Assembly: GCA_020633235.1 (NCBI GenBank)
Contig: JACKEA010000005.1
Span: 744,001-808,000, forward strand
From: Polyangiaceae bacterium
GTDB lineage: Bacteria; Myxococcota_A; Polyangia; Polyangiales; Polyangiaceae
Length of the DNA: 64,000 nucleotides
Reading direction: 5' to 3'
Of this stretch, positions 59,927 through 64,000 are shown piece by piece. Position 1 is the stretch's first letter; each line of letters opens with the position of its first letter. Made by a program: the position numbers and the translations under genes. The notes beneath the pieces are model-generated. The model was given only the letters and a program-made list of their open reading frames with translations, was not told the DNA's origin and made no database searches.

Positions 59927-60886
59927 ATGCCGCGGGACGCGCGTTTCGTGGGCCCCGTGGAGCGCCTTTTGTATCTCCGATCCCTCCCCGGCTTCGTGAG
60001 CCTGGGCGCTTCCGAGCTCGCGACCATCGCCTACGAAACCCGCGAGCGCTTCTTCAAGCGGGGCCAGCGGCTGTTCACCGAGGGCGAAGCGGCCCGCGCA
60101 GTGCACTTCCTGGTGGAAGGTCGCGTCAGCGTTCGCAGCCAAGGCCGCATCCTGCAGCTCATCGAGCCTCCCTACACCGTCGGCTTCCTGCCCGTGCTCG
60201 CGCGCGGCAATCAGCACGTGGAAGCGCGGGTGGAATCGGACACCCTGACCCTGGAGCTGCCTGCGGAGAGCGTGCACGACGCCTTCGAAGACAGCTTCGC
60301 GCTGCTCGAGACCGGCGTGCGCCAGCTCGCCCGGCAGTTCGCCGAAGTGCAACGCAAGCTCGAGCTCCGCGGCCTGGTCGAGCGCGCGCCGCCCGTGGAC
60401 ACCCCCTACCCCGAGGCCGAGCTCGATCTCGTCGAGCGCCTGGTGGCGCTGCGCCGCACGGGTCCCTACGTCGCCGCCAGCCTCGATTCCCTCACCGGCC
60501 TCGTCCGCCGCATGCAGGAGGTGCGCTTCGAGCCCGGCGACGTCCTGTGGGAAGAGAAGGACCCGTCGACCTACGGCATCCACGTGGTCCACGGCACCGT
60601 GATGTGCGTGGGCGACGACGGCCTCCGGCGCTTCCCCATGGGCCCGGGATCGGTCATCGGCTACAGCGAGACCCTCGGCCGCATCGACCGCACCTATCGC
60701 GCCACGGCCGAGACGCGCGTCGTCGGGCTGCGTGGCAGCCAAGACGCCTTCCTCGACACCCTGGAGGACAACACCGACCTGGGCATGGCCTTCATGGGCT
60801 TCGTTTCCTCAATGTTGCTGGAGCTCTACCGGCGCCTTGCGGACGACGACGAGCTCGCCGCGGAAGCCGTCCCGAGCCTGGCTTGA
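59927..60886 (+). CDS. protein with two cyclic-nucleotide-binding (CAP_ED) domains
   Basis: 319 residues. First domain about 15-140 (FFKRGQRLFTEGEAARAVHF, VEGRVSVRSQGR), second about 180-300 (VRFEPGDVLWEEKDPSTYGI, VHGTVMCVGDDG, GSVIGYSETLGRI). The phosphate-binding cassette arginine is not clear in either, so binding may be lost or altered. No HTH, so not a Crp-type regulator. ATG 59927 starts two bases after the carrier stop; it may regulate the carrier in trans. Confidence 0.8.
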   Translation: MPRDARFVGPVERLLYLRSLPGFVSLGASELATIAYETRERFFKRGQRLFTEGEAARAVHFLVEGRVSVRSQGRILQLIEPPYTVGFLPVLARGNQHVEARVESDTLTLELPAESVHDAFEDSFALLETGVRQLARQFAEVQRKLELRGLVERAPPVDTPYPEAELDLVERLVALRRTGPYVAASLDSLTGLVRRMQEVRFEPGDVLWEEKDPSTYGIHVVHGTVMCVGDDGLRRFPMGPGSVIGYSETLGRIDRTYRATAETRVVGLRGSQDAFLDTLEDNTDLGMAFMGFVSSMLLELYRRLADDDELAAEAVPSLA

Positions 60887-60901
60887 GTCGCCGACAGATT
60901 T

Positions 60902-60952
60902 TGTCGGGACGGCGCGGAAACACTCTCCGCGCGGTACCGCGCCGAACCGACA
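60902..60952. repeat. paired head-to-head REP-like hairpin (copies 9 and 10), bidirectional 3' element
   Basis: TGTCGG-GA-CGGCGCGG (60902-60917) is mirrored by CCGCGCCG-AA-CCGACA (60937-60952), giving 14 paired bases per arm around a 19-base centre. Inside, GCGCGGTACCGCGC (60929-60942) is an alternative palindrome. It sits between two convergent genes, 15 bases after one stop and 28 from the other, where a shared terminator would be expected; no T-run follows. Confidence 0.75.
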
Positions 60953-60980
60953 TGCTTCGGCAAAGACGGCTGCGGCGCGT

Positions 60981-62579
60981 TCAGTCGAAGCGGTGGAACG
61001 ACGAGCTGCCCTTTTCCTTCGGCTGCGACACGTACACCCGCGACGGCTGCTTCTGCTCTTCTTCCTTTTTGCTGAGCAGAACCTTGATGCGCTGGTTCAC
61101 GTCCGGCGTGATGTTCTCGGCGGCGGGCGCGTAGCCTTCCAGCGTGAGCGAGATGCGGAGCTCGGCCTTGCCCTTGGGCAACCTGAGCTCGAGGGGCGTC
61201 TGGCCCTGGTCGACGTCGCCCACCATCACGTGGGCCCCCATGGGCGTGCTGTCGACGCTGAGGGTCACCTTCTCGACCCGTGCTCGATGGGCGGCGCTGG
61301 ACAAGCCGGGCAGCGCGCCGAGGGCTTGCAAGTGGTGGGGCGGCGGCTCGGATCTCTGGGTCAGCACCACGGCAGCAGCGGCCAAGAGCCCCGTGAGGCC
61401 CACCGCGACGCCGATCAGCCGACGCCGACGGCGCCGCTGCAGATCCTCCGCGTCCGAGCTCATGGGCATGATCGAGGAGATGTTGCTCTCCGCCTTGCCG
61501 CGGACGCCGGACATCAAGCTGTCCGAGTCGTGCTCGACCTCCGGGATCTCTACTCCGCTGTCGACCTCCGCGGCTGGCACCTCGGTGATGGACGAGCCCA
61601 TCCGGAGCCGCGCCAGCATGTCGCGCTTGCTCGTGATCCGATCGGAGAAGATCTCGGTCATCAAGCTGGCCAGGGCTTCTTCCGGGGCCACCGGCGCGTT
61701 CATCTCGCGCATGGCGCTCAGCAGATCGCGTCGCATCTCCGCGGCGGTCGCGTAGCGCGCGTCGGGATCTCGCTTCAGTGCTTTCATCAACACCCGCTCG
61801 AGCGCGGCCGGATACCCCTTGATCAGCTTCGACGGGGGGTAGATGGGATCGCGGCAGACAGCCTCGAGCATGGCCAGCTTGTTGCTGCGCTTGAACAGCC
61901 GCTTCCGGGTGGTGAGCTCGTAGAGCACGATGCCCAGCGCGAACACGTCGCTGCGGCGATCGAGGGCGCGCCCTCGACACTGCTCCGGCGACATGTAGTC
62001 GAATTTGCCTTTGAGCTGGCCGGCCTCGGTCTGGGTGATGCGGTCGGCCGCCTTGGCGATGCCGAAATCCAGCACTTTCACGGCGCCGCCATAAGTGACG
62101 AAGATGTTTTGCGGGGATACGTCCCGATGCACGAGCCGCAGCGGGTTCCCATCCGGGTCCGTGAGCTCGTGAGCGGCGTGAAGGCCGGCGCAGGCCTCGG
62201 CGACGATGTAGGCACACAGGGCGAAGTCGGTGTTCTTGCCCGTCACCATGCTGCGGCGGATGAGCCCGGCGGCGTTCTCGCCCTCCAGGTACTCCATCAC
62301 CAGGTACAGGTCGTCGCCTTCCTGGCCGAGCTCGGATACGCTCACCACGTTGGGATGGCGGATCTGTGCAGCCAAGCGCGCCTCGTCCAGGAACATGCTG
62401 ACGAAGCTCTGCTGTTCCGCCAGGTGTGGCAGAATCCGCTTGATGACGAGCGGCCGCTCGAAGCCGCTGGGCCCCACCAGACGTCCCAGCAGGATCTCCG
62501 CCATGCCCCCGGTGGCTAGGCGCCCGGCTACTTCATAGCGTCCGACCCGCTCGGTCGCGTGTGATTCCGCTGCGCCCAT
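60981..62579 (-). CDS. Hanks-type Ser/Thr kinase with transmembrane helix and PEGA domain
   Basis: 532 residues. Kinase domain about 10-275: LATGGMAEILLG, PLVIKRILPH, VHRDVSPQNIFV, VLDFGIAKAADR, GKFDYMSPEQCRGRALDRRSD (split at SPEQ), complete for catalysis. A juxtamembrane linker, one transmembrane helix (near 385-405, LIGVAVGLTGLLAAAAVVL) and a PEGA domain (VTLSVDSTPMGAHVMVGDVD) follow, so the sensor faces outward. The Lys/Glu-rich end (KKEEEQKQPSRVYVSQPKEK) is unusual. Divergent by 29 bases from a TPR protein gene. Confidence 0.94.
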   Translation of the reverse strand: MGAAESHATERVGRYEVAGRLATGGMAEILLGRLVGPSGFERPLVIKRILPHLAEQQSFVSMFLDEARLAAQIRHPNVVSVSELGQEGDDLYLVMEYLEGENAAGLIRRSMVTGKNTDFALCAYIVAEACAGLHAAHELTDPDGNPLRLVHRDVSPQNIFVTYGGAVKVLDFGIAKAADRITQTEAGQLKGKFDYMSPEQCRGRALDRRSDVFALGIVLYELTTRKRLFKRSNKLAMLEAVCRDPIYPPSKLIKGYPAALERVLMKALKRDPDARYATAAEMRRDLLSAMREMNAPVAPEEALASLMTEIFSDRITSKRDMLARLRMGSSITEVPAAEVDSGVEIPEVEHDSDSLMSGVRGKAESNISSIMPMSSDAEDLQRRRRRRLIGVAVGLTGLLAAAAVVLTQRSEPPPHHLQALGALPGLSSAAHRARVEKVTLSVDSTPMGAHVMVGDVDQGQTPLELRLPKGKAELRISLTLEGYAPAAENITPDVNQRIKVLLSKKEEEQKQPSRVYVSQPKEKGSSSFHRFD

Positions 62580-62608
62580 TTCCCCTGATAGACTAGAACG
62601 TTATCCCA

Positions 62609-63421
62609 ATGCGAGCACTTCGAACAAGACTGCGCGCCGCCCTGAGCCTCGTGACAATTGGCTTGGTTTTTGTACCCGCAGTGGCGTTCGGGCAGGCGGC
62701 CGGATCGAAGAAGAGCGCACGAAAGCAGGCGCTCGAGTTGTTCGATCAAAGCGCCGAGAGCTACCGCGCCGGGCGTTTCGACGAAGCCGCCAAGCTCCTG
62801 GAGAAGGCTTACGCACTGCATCAAGAACCGGTGCTTCTCTACAATCTCGGCCGCGCCTACGAGGGGCTGGGCGAGTACGAAAAGGCTGTGGACGCCTATC
62901 GCCGCTATCTCGAGCAGGCCCCCGACGCCAAGGACCGCGGCGCCCTCGAACGGCGCGTGGAAACCATGGAGCAACAGATCGCCGAGAAGGAGAAGCTCGA
63001 GGCGAACCAGAAGCGACCCGAGGACGCAGCAAGCCAGCAGAAGCAGAAGAAGGAACCGAAACAGGACAAGCCCGCGAAGGCAGACTCCGGCGAGAGCTGG
63101 TTTCCCGGTCCCATTCCTTGGATCGTCGCGGGCGTGGGTGTCGCCGGCCTGGCCGCGGGCGGCTATTTCGGCGTTCGGGCGTCCAGCAAGCGCAGTGAAG
63201 CGGCGGACGAGCCCGTGCAACGCCGAGCGGCCGACACCTTCAGCGAAGCGGAGAGCGCGGCGTCCATGGCGAACGTGTTCTTCATTGCGGGAGCGGTACT
63301 CACGGCGGGAGGCGTCACATGGATTGTCCTCGACCAGAGCGGGAAGTCGAACAAGGAGAAGAAGGCGCGCATCGAGCTGCACCTGAGCCCGACCGGGGTG
63401 GCCGTGGGAGGCCGCCTCTGA
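62609..63421 (+). CDS. TPR membrane protein beside the kinase
   Basis: 270 residues. Signal peptide (to AVAFGQ, about 29), three TPR-like units (LFDQSAESYRAGRFDEAAKL, PVLLYNLGRAYEGLGEYEKA, VDAYRRYLEQAPDAKDRG), a coiled, charged segment (KQKKEPKQDKPAKADSGES), then two hydrophobic segments (IPWIVAGVGVAGLAAGGYFG; VFFIAGAVLTAGGVTWIVL). Layout parallels 869-1825, which also neighbours a kinase, but it lacks the PEGA part. Divergent promoter of 29 bases is shared with the kinase. Confidence 0.85.
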   Translation: MRALRTRLRAALSLVTIGLVFVPAVAFGQAAGSKKSARKQALELFDQSAESYRAGRFDEAAKLLEKAYALHQEPVLLYNLGRAYEGLGEYEKAVDAYRRYLEQAPDAKDRGALERRVETMEQQIAEKEKLEANQKRPEDAASQQKQKKEPKQDKPAKADSGESWFPGPIPWIVAGVGVAGLAAGGYFGVRASSKRSEAADEPVQRRAADTFSEAESAASMANVFFIAGAVLTAGGVTWIVLDQSGKSNKEKKARIELHLSPTGVAVGGRL

Positions 63422-64000
63422 TGACGAAGTGGTGGATGCTTTCCCCGGCGTTGGTGGTGGTCACCGCGTGCAGCGTCGACCCCGTGGATCTCCGAGGTAA
63501 GAGCTGCCCCTGCGACGACGGCTTCGTGTGTGACCCCGTCGAGAACGTCTGCGTCACCACCTTGGACGCCAGCGTGGGCGGCAGCTCCGGCACGGCAGGA
63601 GCCGGTGGCACGGGCGCCCTCGGTGGCGACGGCGGGACCGGCGGCGATGCAGGAACCGCGGCCAGCGGCGGAACGGGGGGTGCGCCCGGTGGCGGTGGCG
63701 TGGCAGGGACGGGCGGTAGCGCGGGTACCGGCGCGACCGCAGGCACGGGCGGCAGCGCGGGCACCGGAGCAACCGCGGGCACGGGCGGCACCGCGGGCAC
63801 GGGTGGCACCAGTGCCTGCGGTCCCGGACAGAAGCTCTGCTCGAGCGGCTGCGTCGACGAAGACGTGGCCCACGGCTGCAGCTCGACCAGCTGCGCAGCC
63901 TGTCCCACGGGCATTCATGGCGATGCCGCCTGCATCTCCGGCAGCTGCGGCTTTACGTGCGACCCGGGCTACGGCGACTGTACTTCCGCCAACGGTTGCG
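63421..64000 (+). CDS. Gly/Thr/Ala-repeat lipoprotein, N-terminal part (runs off right edge)
   Basis: 193 codons visible. The start overlaps the previous stop (TGATG). Lipobox VVTACSV, a first Cys cluster (SCPCDDGFVCDPVENVC, an EGF/Notch-like spacing), a linker of about 90 residues in GGTGG/GGSAGTGATAGT units, then another Cys-rich segment (CGPGQKLCSSGCVDEDVAHG, ending CDPGYGDCTSANGC). Typical myxobacterial surface lipoprotein with a long flexible stalk. Continues beyond the window. Confidence 0.82.
   Translation, partial: MTKWWMLSPALVVVTACSVDPVDLRGKSCPCDDGFVCDPVENVCVTTLDASVGGSSGTAGAGGTGALGGDGGTGGDAGTAASGGTGGAPGGGGVAGTGGSAGTGATAGTGGSAGTGATAGTGGTAGTGGTSACGPGQKLCSSGCVDEDVAHGCSSTSCAACPTGIHGDAACISGSCGFTCDPGYGDCTSANGC
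63712..63783 (+). repeat. 36-base tandem duplication encoding GGSAGTGATAGT twice
   Basis: Two 36-base units (63712-63747 and 63748-63783) encode the same 12 residues with synonymous differences, continuing as a third partial unit. They lie in the Gly-rich stalk of the right-edge lipoprotein and keep the frame if unit number changes. Confidence 0.7.

Noticed and set aside
60902..60952. Classical Rho-independent terminator
   Set aside because: The stem is strong but no run of T follows on either strand; described as a paired dispersed repeat instead.

Overview
The window is high-GC bacterial chromosome with dense coding and very short intergenic gaps. Hanks-type Ser/Thr kinases, TPR/PEGA membrane proteins, many lipoproteins with Gly/Ser/Thr-rich linkers, a 3,475-residue TPR protein and a complete classical menaquinone pathway point to a myxobacterium (Myxococcota, probably the Polyangiales/Sorangiineae side). 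The taxon is inferred from gene content. I saw no rRNA, tRNA, CRISPR array, insertion sequence or phage gene.

Layout. 0-3.8 kb: minus-strand operon of Fe-type alcohol dehydrogenase, alpha/beta hydrolase, TPR/PEGA protein and a Ser/Thr kinase that leaves the left edge. 3.9-7.7 kb: UvrD/Rep helicase, CPBP membrane protease and L,D-transpeptidase-like lipoprotein, joined by 4-base stop/start overlaps. 7.8-8.2 kb: remnants of a toxin-antitoxin pair. 8.3-10.6 kb: a UbiA prenyltransferase, a Gly-rich lipoprotein and a CcmH-like protein. 10.8-20.0 kb: nine genes each overlapping the next by 4 bases: DAHP synthase, menG/ubiE, menF, menD, menH, menB, menA, menC, menE. This gives a first shikimate-pathway enzyme plus nearly the whole route from chorismate to menaquinone. 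20-33.7 kb: mixed small operons: CAP lipoprotein, DUF4920 plus Dph6-like ATPase, a ClpP paralogue with one altered triad residue, AraC and XRE-cupin regulators, SDR plus QueA-like protein, a beta-helix lipoprotein, PssA, a ZIP-family transporter, two hydrolases and a BASS-type carrier.

33.6-44.1 kb is a single giant TPR gene, divergent from a two-domain PPK2 polyphosphate:AMP phosphotransferase. 45.8-47.7 kb is a row of small genes resembling orphan immunity proteins (SUKH, DUF4279, two unknown). 48-50.5 kb holds two beta-propeller-like lipoproteins. 50.6-53.7 kb is a compact operon of URC1-type GTP cyclohydrolase II homologue, URC4/DUF1688 and uracil phosphoribosyltransferase, matching the set of the URC uracil-catabolism pathway. 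53.9-57.2 kb: lipoprotein, FHA-GGDEF protein and YgiQ-type radical SAM protein. 57.2-60.9 kb: an ATP/ADP-translocase-like carrier fused to HEAT-like repeats, followed by a protein with two cyclic-nucleotide-binding domains. 61-64 kb: a second PEGA kinase, divergent TPR protein and a Gly-rich lipoprotein cut by the right edge.

From 21.6 kb rightwards the gaps just after stop codons repeatedly hold a short GC-rich hairpin element, found ten times including one head-to-head pair. It looks like a REP-type dispersed repeat of this genome and is the main structure not explained by the genes.
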